Shown: positions 1 to 11,959, numbered from the stretch's first letter. The stretch is DNA of 64,000 nt from Sequoia sempervirens (GCA_007258455.2 VDFB02047230.1:155207525-155271524); one strand, 5' to 3'. Notes: generated from the sequence alone by a model not told the origin. A program made the numbers and translations.

Positions 1-33
1 TTGGTGCCACAAATACTTGAATGTTGAGCTCCT

Positions 34-882
34 TTGAGATTTTATGCCTTACACCTGAAAGAGAAATACCTCTCTTTCAAGTTATCAAAAATTATTTTGG
101 ACTTGAATCCCTCCATTGAAACTCCTTTTGAATTATTTAATGCCTATAGAATCACCTCTCTAGAAATGAAAATCCTGCTATGTGAATTTTATCTACACAA
201 TTATGCATTCACACAAAATCATGAGTGGAACCCATTGCTATATGTTGGGGATGTGCAGCTAAGAGAATTTATGTCCTGGGAACAAAATGAAATTAGTTGG
301 GGAGAACAAAATACTGCCTATAGGAGGATGGTGTCCAATATCACCTTATCTATTAGAGTTGAATCGAGTAACCCCAGGTATATCCATAGAGAATGGCTCA
401 ATGCTTCTTAGACCGAGCTATGGTAATAGAATCATGCCCTAGATTGAGGTTGTTTATACTGAGTATGAATTGAAAAAATAGTAAAAGAGGAACTTGTGAG
501 GGGGTATCTAGCTTAGCGATGGAATAGTCTGACAGATGAGCTAAAGCAAGCTGAGCCCCACTCTATTCATAACTATGTTGCAACACTAAAAATAATTGAT
601 AGGTACATCCAACTTGGTAGAGAAAAAGGGAGATATTGGATTCCTCTAACCTTCCAGCCACCAATTCTCATTTGGCCTGTGCCAAACTATAGATTCTACA
701 AATATAATGTTGATACAGAAAGGAAGAGGTGGTACAAATTCGACAGGTTGGGAGGATTCTATTGGGATCCAAATTCACGAACTGCAACAATGGATGTTGG
801 TCAACTTGCTATTGCAGACTTCAGAGCTTTAACCAAGCAAAGGAATAGCCCTTCCCCTACTAGAGGGCCATCAAGACATTAG
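34..882 (+). pseudogene. Unrecognised retroelement-like reading frame, decayed
   Basis: A single frame can be followed from about 34 to the stop at 880-882, interrupted by seven in-frame stops clustered at 409-514 (409, 424, 427, 445, 460, 466, 514). The open parts read as soluble, aromatic-rich protein: an N-terminal part with many Leu, Tyr and Glu, and a C-terminal part rich in Trp, Tyr and Arg (around 600-810), ending in a short Ser/Pro/Arg tail. Coding-like composition continues through the stop cluster, so this is one decayed gene rather than two small ones. I do not recognise the family. Its setting among retroelements and its basic Ser/Pro tail make a transposon-borne gag-like or accessory protein the likeliest origin, but no diagnostic motif is visible. 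The window edge may cut its start. Confidence 0.45.
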
Positions 883-2456
883 GCTGGGGGGGAATGATGA
901 GCTCAATTTTTGGTTAAATCTTGGGTAGAGTTTATAGTTTATTTGTTGGCATTATTGGTATGGACTTTTAATTGTCAAATGTTAATATTTTTTATAATGT
1001 TTCCCTCAAACTATTGACATTAGGTTCATCCTATCCTTGTGGTATTCTAATGACAATTAACATATTATGTAAATTATCTATATTAATTTTTTGTGTGGTT
1101 GATGAGTGTTCTCTAAGGTGATTTTAGATGTGCAATTACTATGTGTACTAACATTGCCATGCAAGGCATAATTGATGGATGCTAAGTCAAGAACAGATTC
1201 CCATGACAGTCACTTGTAACCACCTTGTATTTATGGCATTGAGCAATCGTAGGTGTTACTGCAACGTTAAGTCCACGGTTGGGCATGCATGTCTAACTAG
1301 ATTCCCTACAACCATAACCACTCTTCTATTCCTTTCCCTGCTTTCCCTAAATGGCATCCTCTCAATTAGTTGGAGTTGACCACCCTATTTAGCTAGAAGA
1401 ATAAATATAGATTTGAATCTTCTTCTTGAAGGTTCATAGATAGATTAATGTGTTCATAGGAATGGATGCTAGTTGAGGAGAAGTTCTGAATCTTTGATTA
1501 TTGTTGCAAGGATGATATTGATGTATTGAGCATATATACTTTTACATACAACCATGTTGTTACTTTGCTTATTTGATTTCCAATGAATGAGATGGTAGTC
1601 TAAATATGAGTTTTTGAATTTGTGTTAGTCTTAGTGGATACTTATCCAAGGGGGCCCACTTGGTGAGTAATCCTTTCTTTAGAGTAATTAGTCTAGTCAT
1701 TATTTTCTATTATATTCTTAGTTCAAAATCTGGTATTGACTATTCCTGTAGCCACTGGAAGTCCATTTTGTGTCTATTCCTGCAACCAAAACAAATAGAC
1801 TAGTTCTTGCCTGTTCGCCCAGATCTTTATTTCGGTTATACCTTTCAGTTATTGGTTAATGCCTTATTTCCTTCCTGCAATTTACTTTCAATACTGTGTG
1901 CTTCTTAGCTATAGATTAGCAATGGCTACTTAGGAATTCCTAGTGCACATATAGTGCAGACCCATTTCAAGTTTACGTCTCTGGGTTGACAAGTAAATGC
2001 ACCTCCATGATGATCGAATAGCTATTCAAGTTATAGTCTAGTCTCTGAATTGTAGCCATAGAAGCCCAATTATCAAATTGTTGTAGGAGGCCGACATGAT
2101 GCTGGTTTGAGCATTTGAATGAGATTTCATTAGGTTTTATTTGATATTTTATGTTGTTTATTGTTCTTATGCTTGAATTAATTTCATAGGGAATGTTTGG
2201 TTTAAACTTGTTTGAGGAATAATATTTGTTTGTTTGTCCATGTTTGAATAGGTCTAGGCTGAAGTGTTCACATTTGGTGCCCATCATGGGGCCTAGCCCT
2301 ATTTTTTTTTCTTCTGGAAAGTTTCATCAATAGGTTTGTTCATGAATTTCAATCTAGTGCATCCATTGTCTATTTCAGCATATTGGTGGTGAATTTTGGT
2401 GCATCAAAGCCCTATTATAATGCATCCACAGCCTAGACCAATGCATTTACCTCCTG
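883..2456. other. No gene recognised
   Basis: AT-rich sequence without a sustained reading frame, splice-site pattern or recognisable domain. Short frames here have no coding character. It is probably the untranslated flank of the element that carries the preceding frame. Confidence 0.6.
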
Positions 2457-2582
2457 TTTTAGTGCATGTACAAGATATTTTAGCACATATACTCTTTGTT
2501 TTAGTGCATATGCTATCTATTTTAGTGCATATGCTCTCTATTTTAGTGCATATGCTCTCTGTTTTAGCACATATGCTCTCTA
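2457..2582. repeat. 21-bp tandem repeat, six units
   Basis: Units start at 2457, 2478, 2499, 2520, 2541 and 2562, an exact 21-bp period. The consensus is TTTTAGTGCATATGCTCTCTA. Units 3 to 6 differ at only a few positions; units 1 and 2 are more diverged, for example GCACAT in place of GTGCAT. The period is a multiple of three, so open frames on both strands run through it, but these are by-products of the repeat. The array ends in a T run at 2583. Confidence 0.9.
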
Positions 2583-4845
2583 CTTTTTTTGCTTTTATAT
2601 TCAATCTTAAAATGGCCATATCTTGGTCATACGAAGGTCTTTTTTGAAGCTTTTTTTTGAAATGGGTTAGAATTTCATAAGCTATACAATGGTTTAGGCG
2701 TTTCTTTATGTTAATAGAGTTAAATTTTTTAAATTTTCACCTAATGTCAAACCACAATGAAACTTGATCTAAGTTTTAGGGTTTCTATGCTTAATCATTT
2801 ATCTAACCCTCATATCTTCTTGTTTCTTGATTTCATATAACATTTGGAGATTGGATTGTAGGTTTTAAAGGATGATGAAGCATGGAAGTGAAAGAAAAAG
2901 TATTTGATACTCATTGTAATACTGTTTTTAAACACTCATGGTAAAATAACCTATCATATATTTTCCTTTCATGCTTTAGGACCAACTAGAATTATTTTGG
3001 GGAATAAATTAACCTACAACTCAAGCTTTATCAAGTTGGTTAAAATTGAACCTTAGACACTTACTAGAATTTTGATTTGGGACTAAAATTGAACAATCAA
3101 ATTCACACTCAAGTTTGGCGCTTTAAAAAGAACTCATTATTGCCTTTGAGGATTTAAAATGAACTTGTGCTTATCTTTTTTTATAATATTTTTTTCAAAC
3201 TAATACCATCAAAATACGTATGCACTTCTCTCGCGCTTCACTTCGATCTTGAGAATCGTAAGAATTTTAGTGATATTAGGTTGTCTAAAAGATATCCTCT
3301 ATATTTCAAATTGGATTTTTAAAATTGAACAAATCTTGCTAGTGTGAGGAAGGACATTGCATGTGTTCTCTCTTTGTTCACGCAAACAAAGATTGATCTA
3401 TCTATGAATGCACTTAATTTTTTTTTACCTTTAGAAGGTTTTCCTTGGTGGGAAAAAGTACTCACCCCAAGGGAACAACCCAAGCGGTAACAAGCATAAG
3501 CCAAGCTCTTCTAAACTGCTATATAAATTTGTGGCTACGATGAAAATCGTAAACAATGAGAAGCGGTGCATGATAACTCTCCCCCAATGTCTTTATGATG
3601 AAAAAGCCATTTTTCTAAGAGTTGAGAGATATCTGACAAGGAGTTCATCATTTCACCCCCTAAAATGGATTCCCTTACTACAAACCTTTGTTTAGAATCC
3701 AAAATCCCAATATTTGTTGGCGTTAAGAGGTCAGACCTCCAAAGTTGTCCCACATATTTGCGATTCTTTATAGAGATGAAAATTTTGTCATGGGAGATTC
3801 ATGAGAATTGAAGCTTGGCTGACCCATAGAAGTGAGTGTCATGCAGGGGAGCCAATGTGGTCAATCTTCTAATCATCCCCTAAATAAGCTCAGCTGGATT
3901 TATCCAAGTGGGAGTTCAACAAATATTTTCTTTTCCATCCAAGGGTTTTGTAATCTTTGAGTCAGTTAAACACATTGCTTGGATCCAAAATCTTGAAAAC
4001 AAACATTTAACAAGGTCATCAAATTTCAAACCCTTTAGAAGAGTAAATACCTTTGAAAAAATCTAAGTGCTACTGCTTGTCCCTAGGGATTTCATCCTTA
4101 GAGGCTTCTAAGTATTTGGATTTATATCTCAATTTTTTCTCTCTAAAGTCAACATTAGGGAGCTATTTCCTTACTTTCTTTGATTTCCACATAATGGACC
4201 TTGTGGGATGAAAATAAATTGAGAAATTAGACATTTAGTTTGAAACATAAGCAAAACATTGGATGTGGTAAAGGGAATTCATTAATCAAGATTAAATCAA
4301 TTGAACCCCACACATGTGCTTGTTATCTTTGTCTTATGGTTTTCCATGCAAACATTGTTCTTTTTGTTTGAACTACTCTTAGGGAAAAGCATGTTCTTCA
4401 ATACCTAGGTCTTGTAAAAAAAAGTCTCTCTATGTTCACTTAGGATAAAAATCAACACTTTCATCCATCCCCCAAGCATTAATCAAAACCCATCTCACAA
4501 ACAACTCTTAGAAATCTTTGAAAATCCCTTCATACTAGACTTATGGAAAATCCTTTAAAACAAATCAAAATCATCTTGTTTGACTAGGTGTGTGTAGATG
4601 AATCCTTCTTCATACACTTAGTTAAATTATCATCTTGTGGACAAGTTTATTCCGAGAAAACATCTAACCTCTTGGAGTTTATGAGTTCATTATCAAATCC
4701 AAATCAAATCATAATCATAATCAAATCCAAAATCCAAATCAAATCCAAACATCCTAAAGTCTAGTATCCCTCCAAAGTTCCTAAAAGTTCAAAACCCATA
4801 TCATTCACCCCTTTCATCCTTCATCTCATCATTGGTCCTAAATTC
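2583..4845. other. No gene recognised
   Basis: AT-rich non-coding sequence. It holds a low-complexity stretch around 4690-4750 built from variants of AATCAAATCC. No domain, RNA gene or repeat boundary is apparent until the LTR start at 4846. Confidence 0.6.
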
Positions 4846-6048
4846 TGTTGGAAATAGCGTGTCATTTAATTGCAATACTAAACATTATTTATTTCATGTA
4901 TCTCCTAAGTCCTTGGAAAGTGTTGCACAACACTAGGATTAGGAAGAGATTAATATTTGATGAATTAATCATGTTAATTGGCATTTGTAATTCATTCTAA
5001 ATGTTAGGAGTAGGTGAGGGCATCCATTATGAGTTCCTAAATAATAGGGGCACATGGGGCACCCACATGGTAGGTGACACTCACCTTGAGTTTAGTTAAC
5101 TATTTGGAGTAAGAGATAACACTTCTAAATGCATGTAAAGATCCTAGGAGTTAGGGTTTGATGTTTGCATGCATGAAGTTCAATTCAATTATGGTTCAAT
5201 TATCTTCAGTTAGTTTTAGTTGAATGCTAGTTGAATTCAGTTAACTTAAAATGCATGGCTAATGACTTGATTTGCATGACAAATAACAGGGACTACCTCT
5301 AGTTAACAAGGGATTACCATTCTTACATGAATGGTGTTGAGAAATGTTTTAGTTAACAAGAAATGACTTGGACCCAACTTGGGTGCCCAATTGGCTTCTT
5401 GTTATTAACTCCTTTACATGTTGAGATATTTCAGAAGGCTCAATTAAGTGGGACCACTTTTGGGTACCTACTTTGACGATGCAGCCTTGGAGATATTTAC
5501 AAAATAGAGGTTGAGTTTCTACTTTAGTTTGGGATGCCCAAATGCATGAAGATGACCATTTGACATTGTTCTTCATGACATAACCCTATTTTCATGTGAT
5601 ATGCATACCTTTTAGGGATAGGGATTAAGCATTGTAATTGTAACTCATGTTGGAGTTTACAAAGTTAATCAAAGCCTATTATCTAAAGCAAGTTGAAGAG
5701 AGTTTGGATTAGTTTTATTGTAGGTTGTGAAGAATTTTTGGTGAAGGAAAAAGAAGCATTCTCAAGCAAGAATTGGAGCTATAGTAATATACTTCAAATA
5801 TTGAATAATAGAATAATTCTTGGTGGAATTTTTTCCCTAAAGGGTTTCTCTACGATACATGCTTGTGTAATCTTTCTAATATCCTATCTACTTCTTCTAT
5901 CAAATTATCTCTACATTCTACAAATAGTAAAATGAATTAATCAGATAATCACCCACAAAGAATATGTAACAAAGTAAAAGCTTATTTAGATCAGAAATAT
6001 TAAAGTTTTACAGAGTATTAAGCTAAGAAAACACCTCAATTTTCAACA
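4846..6048 (+). repeat. Long terminal repeat of a Copia-type element
   Basis: The stretch begins TGTTGGAAA and ends TTTTCAACA, short inverted ends of the TG...CA kind, and is followed two bases later by a tRNA-iMet primer site. That combination marks a complete 5' LTR of about 1.2 kb reading rightward. No second copy was found, so the element is incomplete: its body is cut near 7.03 kb by other sequence. The LTR contains no protein-coding signal. Confidence 0.7.
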
Positions 6049-6050
6049 TT

Positions 6051-6067
6051 TGGTATCAGAGTTGAGG
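6051..6067 (+). other. Primer-binding site complementary to tRNA-iMet
   Basis: TGGTATCAGAG at 6051 is the standard plant retroelement primer site, matching the 3' end of initiator tRNA-Met. It lies two bases after the CA end of the preceding LTR and shows that reverse transcription of this element ran rightward. Confidence 0.85.
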
Positions 6068-6119
6068 TTGGGTAGAGAATTGGGATGCCTTTCTCTTAAA
6101 AGATTGGAGGTTTTTTAGC

Positions 6120-6800
6120 TTAGTGGGAGCTTTTACTATTTTGTTAATTTCTGATTTTGGAAAATAAGTTTATTATAAGAGGTATATATTCTTGCTTTAG
6201 AGGATGTTTATCATGTGTCATTGAGAGCTTGGATTCACAGGTTTGTTTTGAGCTTATGATAGAAATGTGGTTTTGATTATGTGCATCATGATGACATGGG
6301 ATTGCTCAATATCATGGTTCAGTGGGAGCATTTGGCAATGAAATGGATTCTTGGTTGTAGGATGGTTTTGTTATTTTGTCATGGTATACTCTTGATTATT
6401 GGTTTAGAGTTGTGGCATGGTACATGTTATGATAATTATGATCATGAGGAAATGTTTGAAATTCCATATGATTTTGATAGTGATGGTTTTTTTTTTATCT
6501 TGTTGCCATGTATAGCTCGAAATCACAGTTCAGTAGGAGCTTTGGTAGGATATAGTGATCTTCATGAAGAGGATGGTAGTCATGATGCCATGTGTGACTC
6601 AATACCATGGTTCAGTGGGAGTTGTTGGTAGTGACGTGGATGCATCATTGGTAAGGTTATCTCCATGTGATTGGAGATATGGTTTCTTGGTTTAGAGCAC
6701 ATATTTTTTATGATGTCATGTTATACTCTTGATACTAGTTTAGAGTTTGGCATATTACATTTTCTCTTGAGACCAGGATGAATATATATGTTATGGTGCA
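6120..6800 (+). repeat. Diverged direct repeats in the element interior
   Basis: The interior behind the primer site has repeated modules. ATGGTTCAGTGGGAG appears near 6315 and again near 6607, with weaker copies near 6119 (TTAGTGGGAGC) and 6528 (TTCAGTAGGAGC). The module around 6378 (CATGGTATACTCTTGAT) recurs near 6717. Two diverged units of roughly 300-340 bp are therefore in tandem. No gag domain is recognisable here, and the one moderate frame (6281-6631) lies within the repeats and has no known domain. Confidence 0.5.
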
Positions 6801-7028
6801 TGTTATCTCCTAGGAGGAGATGGTTAGATCATGGATGTCATTTTTATGTTCCTGATTCATGCTTGGAGCTTTGACATTGATCCTGCGTAGTTCTCTTAAG
6901 TATTGGGTACATTAATCATTTTCTTGATTACTTCATGAAATTTTTGTGTTGCATTTGGAGTTTGGCATGGATTGGTTGGTTATAGGTACTCACGGATACT
7001 TGGATAAATAGGTGAGGTTGGAGTTCTC

Positions 7029-7868
7029 TTATGGTAAGAGATATTTCTTGGAATGGTTACTTGTAAGAAAAAAAATTTCAACAGAAATGACCGAGGAGCC
7101 TACACCTTGGTTATTGTTGGAAACTTGCTTCTTCAGATGCAAGACTTCATTTTCCAACCTTTGGATCATGGGATCTGTAAAGTTGGAACTGGAATTGGGA
7201 GTATTAGCATTGGATGCTAAAGATCTTGATGCTTGCATCCTTTTGTTGGTGTTGTTATTTGTCCTTATCTCTCCAGCAAGGATCATATCATCTTCAAGAC
7301 TGGTGGCCAATTGCTGAGCTACTTCAACAATGGCAATATTTTCCCTGCGTAAGAAGAAAATTACTTTGGGGAGTTGAGTGTTGATGAAGAAGCACTTGAA
7401 GTTGTGATCTGTGGATCTTGTATCATTTGAGATCCATGTCACTATCTTGTTGAACTTAGCTGTGAACTCGCGCATGGGTTTATGATCCTATTTCTGCATG
7501 GTCATGAGTTGCACCAACAAGGCATGTGAATCTTCAATAGGTTTGAATCTTTCTTCAAAATTTGTGCGAAGAGTGACCCAGTTGGTGATTAAATCATTTC
7601 GAAGAGTATAGAACCATTTGACTACAACCCCTTGGAGGGATTCAATGAACAATCTTACAGAAATGTCTTCATGCTCTATGCCAAGAACACCAAAAACAAG
7701 GTAGAATGCAAAGATGTGTTCATCATGATGTTGTTTTCTGTCACCTAGAAACTTTGGGAGATGATTTCTCGAAACACACGAAATCTCATGTAGAGGTGTG
7801 GCCAAATGGAGGGGACCAAAATAATTTCCCCGCAATCCTACAGGTGGTGTGGCCATGACTGGTTGCAC
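7029..7868 (-). pseudogene. Ty3/Gypsy gag remnant
   Basis: Reverse-strand frame with a plant Ty3/Gypsy gag (retrotransposon gag) core. The series LPKFLGDRKQHHDEHIFAF, RLFIESLQGVVVKWFYTL and a F-ERF-P block is followed by REF-AKFNKIVTWI, FFIN, LRR and LEDDMILAGEI segments, in the family's order. One in-frame TAG at 7485-7487, in a place where Gln is plausible, splits it; the frame is otherwise continuous. A C-terminal coiled segment (RLENEVLHLKKQV) is present, but the zinc knuckle, protease and polymerase are missing because the frame runs into unrelated sequence near 7.03-7.08 kb. The 5' leader and LTR lie at higher coordinates (8081 onward). It is non-functional. Confidence 0.85.
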
Positions 7869-8080
7869 AATAGGTAACTAAATTGGACGCCTGTGGTAAA
7901 TAGACCAAACACTTGGAAGAGGAGATCTTTGTATTCGTGGAGGGTAGCTCATATCACATTGCAACTGTTACCTTATTCACAAAGGAGAAAATAGAAAATT
8001 ACGTTGCAACAACTCTTCAAAAAGTGGATCTGCTACTCCTTGAGTCCTCAATCCTCATGTATATATTCGGTCCACCAAAA

Positions 8081-9180
8081 TGTAGATCTAAATAGGATGA
8101 TGATTAAAAATTAAAATATACAAGAGAACATTAAGAAACTAGAAAACTTATTCAATTCAATCAAAAGCATGAGGCTTAGATTGCATGTGCCATTCTCCAA
8201 CGAAGTTTCCAAAAAACTATTGGGTGAAAATTATGTAATCACCTTTTGAATAGATTGCACAACCTAGATTTCAACCAAAAATGTGTGAGATATAATATCT
8301 CCTCTCAGAAAGGGGAGGCACCCTTCTTGCTGCTAACAAAAGCTAAGTAAAACTAATTAAGTATTTACAAAATGTACACTACACTTATGAAATGGGGGGG
8401 AGTGTCACATTCATGCTTCTCTCTTTTTTCAAAGAAGATGTTTTACAATGCTTCATAGTTGATAGTTCTGATTCAAAATAACTTTAAACTAAAAACAACC
8501 AGTAATTCCAATACCTCTATCTTGTCAAAGAAAAGTGTAGAGACACCAGGTATGATAATAATAACAATAAAATAAAGAGAGAAAAGCTCACGAAGGAACA
8601 AAGTCATTTTGTAGCTTTTCAATGATGGATCCATGAGAATTGTAATGTTTATTGTAGTAGAAGCACAAAGTCTTCTTAGATACAATAATTCCTTGAACAA
8701 CATGAATGATTACAAGCACAAAATCTTGTAGATCATTCAACAATAGTAACCAAACATAAACGTAAATTCAAACAAAGAATGTAACACAAAGTTTACATAA
8801 ATCTATTTGAAGACCTTCAGATCTCATTTACTAACCGCTACTGATAAGATCAATCCAAAATATTATCAATTCCAACTCAAAGTTTGGTATGCAATTCTCT
8901 TCTTTATTGATCATATTTTTCATTCACAAACATGAACACAAAGTTTCACAAATCTACTTAAAAAAATATAGCACTTTGTTGCAAAATACTAAAGGTAAAG
9001 ATTACATTAGAAATCCCTCTTATTTATAAAAGAGAGGGAAGAGAAAATATAGGAAATTAGTTTAGTAAAATTAGGAAAATTAGGTGAGATAATTTAGGAA
9101 AATCTCACCTAACTTTGAGTAAGTCAAAATGTAATTCATCTTCATGAAACTACATCTCAGATTTTTAGTGTAATTATATT
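8081..9180 (-). repeat. Probable 5' LTR of the reverse-strand Gypsy element
   Basis: Read on the reverse strand, the stretch ends in GATCTACA at 8081, directly before TTTTGGTGGACC, which sits where a primer site is expected, and before the leader and gag at 7868. A homologous stretch occurs at 17.4-19.3 kb in the same orientation, sharing GAAAGGGGAGGC near 8317 and 17474 and repeated CACAAAGTCTTC. This supports a repeat family. The outer boundary near 9180 is an estimate; no target duplication was found. Confidence 0.5.
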
Positions 9181-9269
9181 TGCTAAAAAGACATTTAAGA
9201 TATCAAAAACTATTTACAAGATGCATAAACAGAAGCATCAAAAAGTCTAACACTGGAGATCAAGAATCT

Positions 9270-11453
9270 TCATGGTTCCTTGCTTTGGGTGCAGAAGTCT
9301 TCATACTTCTTCTTGGTCTCCTGCATGAATGTCTCATCCAGACCAACAGTGTAATCCATAATGGTGTGAATTCTGGTGATTGATCTCATTGTAGATGAGT
9401 GAACCTTTTTGCACCTGTCAAGATACATCTTGATGTTGTCAAGAGTGAGCCATGTATCAAAAATAACATGCATGGAGGTCTTTGAAAAGTTTGCACTCTT
9501 TGCTTGCTTCATGATGACTTCTTTGAAGATCTCAGAAAGTTCAGTGGATGAGAGGAAGATACGGTTTTCTTCAAGGAGCTATCCTGGTAACTCCTTAATC
9601 CCATTTTTAAGGATAGTATGATGTCCTTCAACATATTCCTACACTTGGTGGAGATCTTTGGTAAGAGACTTGATTATCTGGATATGATGTTTGAGAGATT
9701 CTCTTACTTCTATATATTTCTCCTTGTGAGGAATTACCTAAACTTCCACCAATTTGCTGAGCTTTGCCTATTTCATTTGTGACCACAATAATAGGAATTT
9801 TTCCATTTCTTTCCACTCTTGGGAAAGAACACTTTATTCCTTATCAATTTCTATTTTGAGCTTGCCTATTTGGGTAGCTTTTTCATCCACAACAATTATA
9901 ACCTGGGAACCATATTCTATAATTTCATCAATAAAATCATATAATACTTTGCCTTTGGGAGCAAATTTCTCAGCCTTCTTCACAGTTGGGTCCTCAACGC
10001 TTATCATTGCCAAAGGTTTTGCATTACTTGAAGATCCTGGAAGTCTCCTTAAAATAGTGGCATAATGCTCTGCCTTTTGTTTGTACATGTTTCGGGCTTA
10101 CTCCATTTTGTTAAGCCTTCCTACCAATGCATCCAAGGTTACCTGTGCACTTGCCTTTGTACTTTCATTCGTGACCTTTCCAAGTTGGACTCTTGTTATA
10201 GTGTAGTCCTCCATATTTACATCCCCTTCCTCTTGAGGTGGTACACCAATCTCTGCATACTTATGACCAGCCTTGCCAGCATGAAGTCGTGAATGTGCTT
10301 TTGGATTTTTCTTCCCCTTGGCTTTTGGAGGGGCTATCTCTTCAAGATCGAGCTCTTCTGGAGACATCATTTTATTTTTTTGTTTTGATATTTGAGATAC
10401 CAACCAAGGGGGAAGAGAGGAACTGCGAGATTCTTGGCTGACTATCAACACTTTTGTCACTACTGCTTCTGAAGAAACAACTAGTATAGTGACAATTGGG
10501 GTAGTGTCTTTCATAACTGCTCCAATAGATTGCACACCAAGTTGACCATGCAAGGATTCATTCATGAAATTTTTGAATTCAGCTTCTGAAGTGATCATAG
10601 GATGGAGATGATAGGCGGGGAATGGATGATAGAGGGCTCAACAAAATATCAATCATTTGTATATTTAAACTGATGGAGGAGTATCAAGTATGGTTGATGC
10701 TACAGGGTGTTGTGAAATGTCCACTACAGGTATTGTAGATGTAGGAGGAGGTGATGTAGGAAATGGAGGTGGAGTGTTAGGATTAGGAGGTGTATGGGGA
10801 ACATTTGAAGTTATGGGTGATGATGTCTGGGGAAGATCCTCGACTACATTCTTATGTGGAGATATAGTCTATTATTCATCATGCCCGAGTTCTTGTTTAT
10901 CACCCTCTCGCTCTTCTTCTTGATCACCTTCTTGATCTTCAGACTCTTGTCCTCCTACAAAATCTTCTTCCTCATCAGAGTCTACTTCTTCAAAATCTTC
11001 TTCTTTAGTAGATTCCTCACTTGTAGTTTCTTCTTCTTTGGAATCTACCTCTTCGAAAATAGGCCCTTTTCCTTTTGAGTGAGATTGTTCAGATTTTGTG
11101 ACCTCTTCTTCTTGGATGGCCTATGTATCCTTCTTGCCAACAGTGAACTTAATCCTAGGGCATCTTCAGGAAGAAGTGGGAATAGCAGCATGTTTATCTT
11201 TCATGCGAGGTTCTTGTTGTTGTCTGTCTTCTGCTCTAGGTTCCTCTCCTTCTGACTCTTTCTTGTAGGCTTTCATATCGAAGCCATGTTTGTGCAACCA
11301 CTTTATAGTGTTAGCCAATATGGGATCAAGCCTCTCTCTAATGGAGACACTTTCCTTCTTGGACCATTGGATTGCAGTCAAAGGTATTTTGGAAATCTCA
11401 TTTTCATTGTAAGGAGCTTTCATGATGTCACCTTGAGGATCCCTTGATGAGAT
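9270..11453 (-). pseudogene. Long decayed frame: acidic, proline-rich, coiled-coil protein
   Basis: One reverse-strand frame stays coherent for about 720 codons although many stops interrupt it, including those at 11166, 11121, 10872, 10869, 9834, 9768 and 9738. In order it encodes an N-terminal globular-looking part (11423-11250, with IKWLHKHGFD), a highly acidic Glu/Asp/Ser tract (about 11110-10880), a Pro/Thr/Ser tract (about 10800-10690), and a long Lys/Glu helical part (10598-9270, with MKQAKSANFSKTSMHV near its end). A good 3' splice site (TTTGCAATTTCTCTCCAG) sits just upstream at about 11454, so this may be the last exon of a spliced gene. Several stops replace likely Gln codons. I do not recognise the family; a transposon-borne gene is likely. 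Confidence 0.55.
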
Positions 11454-11652
11454 CTGGAGAGAAATTGCAAATATGGTGAATCAACAAATGTTAGATGAAA
11501 AATAAACATTGGGAAGTGTGAAGTGAGCAATGATGGTGAGGAAGCATGAAATGAGCAATGAGGCATAGAAAATGATGTGAGAGTGAAGAAACGGGGTCCA
11601 AAGTGAAAATGGAGCAAGTTTGAAGAGTCTAAGGAAAAAATTTCCAAAAGTG

Positions 11653-11958
11653 TAGGAGCACTGAAAATAGCGCTCCTAACTTAGAGAGATGTTTTTAGGT
11701 GTAAGGGTGTTGAAAATCAACGCCCTTACATCTCCTTCATGAAAGTTTGCTAATTGTGTCAAGGCGCTGAAAATCAATGCCTTGACATTTTTCCTTCGAA
11801 AGATATTGATTCAAGTGTAATGGAAGACTAATTTAGCACCTTTGCACTTAGGTGAAAAGTTACTCCATGTAGGAACGGTGATTTTCACCTCTCCTACACT
11901 TGGAGCTAGTGAAAAAAATAGGTGTAATGGTGCTTAAAAACACCGCTTGGTAATTACA
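11653..11958. repeat. Array of six short hairpins
   Basis: Six consecutive imperfect palindromes of about 26-37 bp: 11653-11678, 11701-11729, 11758-11786, 11813-11849, 11868-11898 and 11923-11958. The best has arms GTAAGGGTGTTGA and TCAACGCCCTTAC around an AAA loop. Three share the centre CTGAAAAT or TTGAAAATCA. The outer arms differ from hairpin to hairpin but remain complementary within each (TAGGAGC/GCTCCTA, GTAAGGG/CCCTTAC, GTCAAGGC/GCCTTGAC, GTAGGA/TCCTAC). The array lies just upstream of the long reverse-strand frame. Confidence 0.75.
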
Positions 11959-11959
11959 T

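Noticed and set aside
2396..2647. Open frames on both strands through the 21-bp repeat
   Set aside because: They exist because the period is a multiple of three; repeated peptides appear on both strands and there is no start context or domain.
7012..7317. Forward frame of 101 codons
   Set aside because: It is the opposite-strand shadow of the Gypsy gag.
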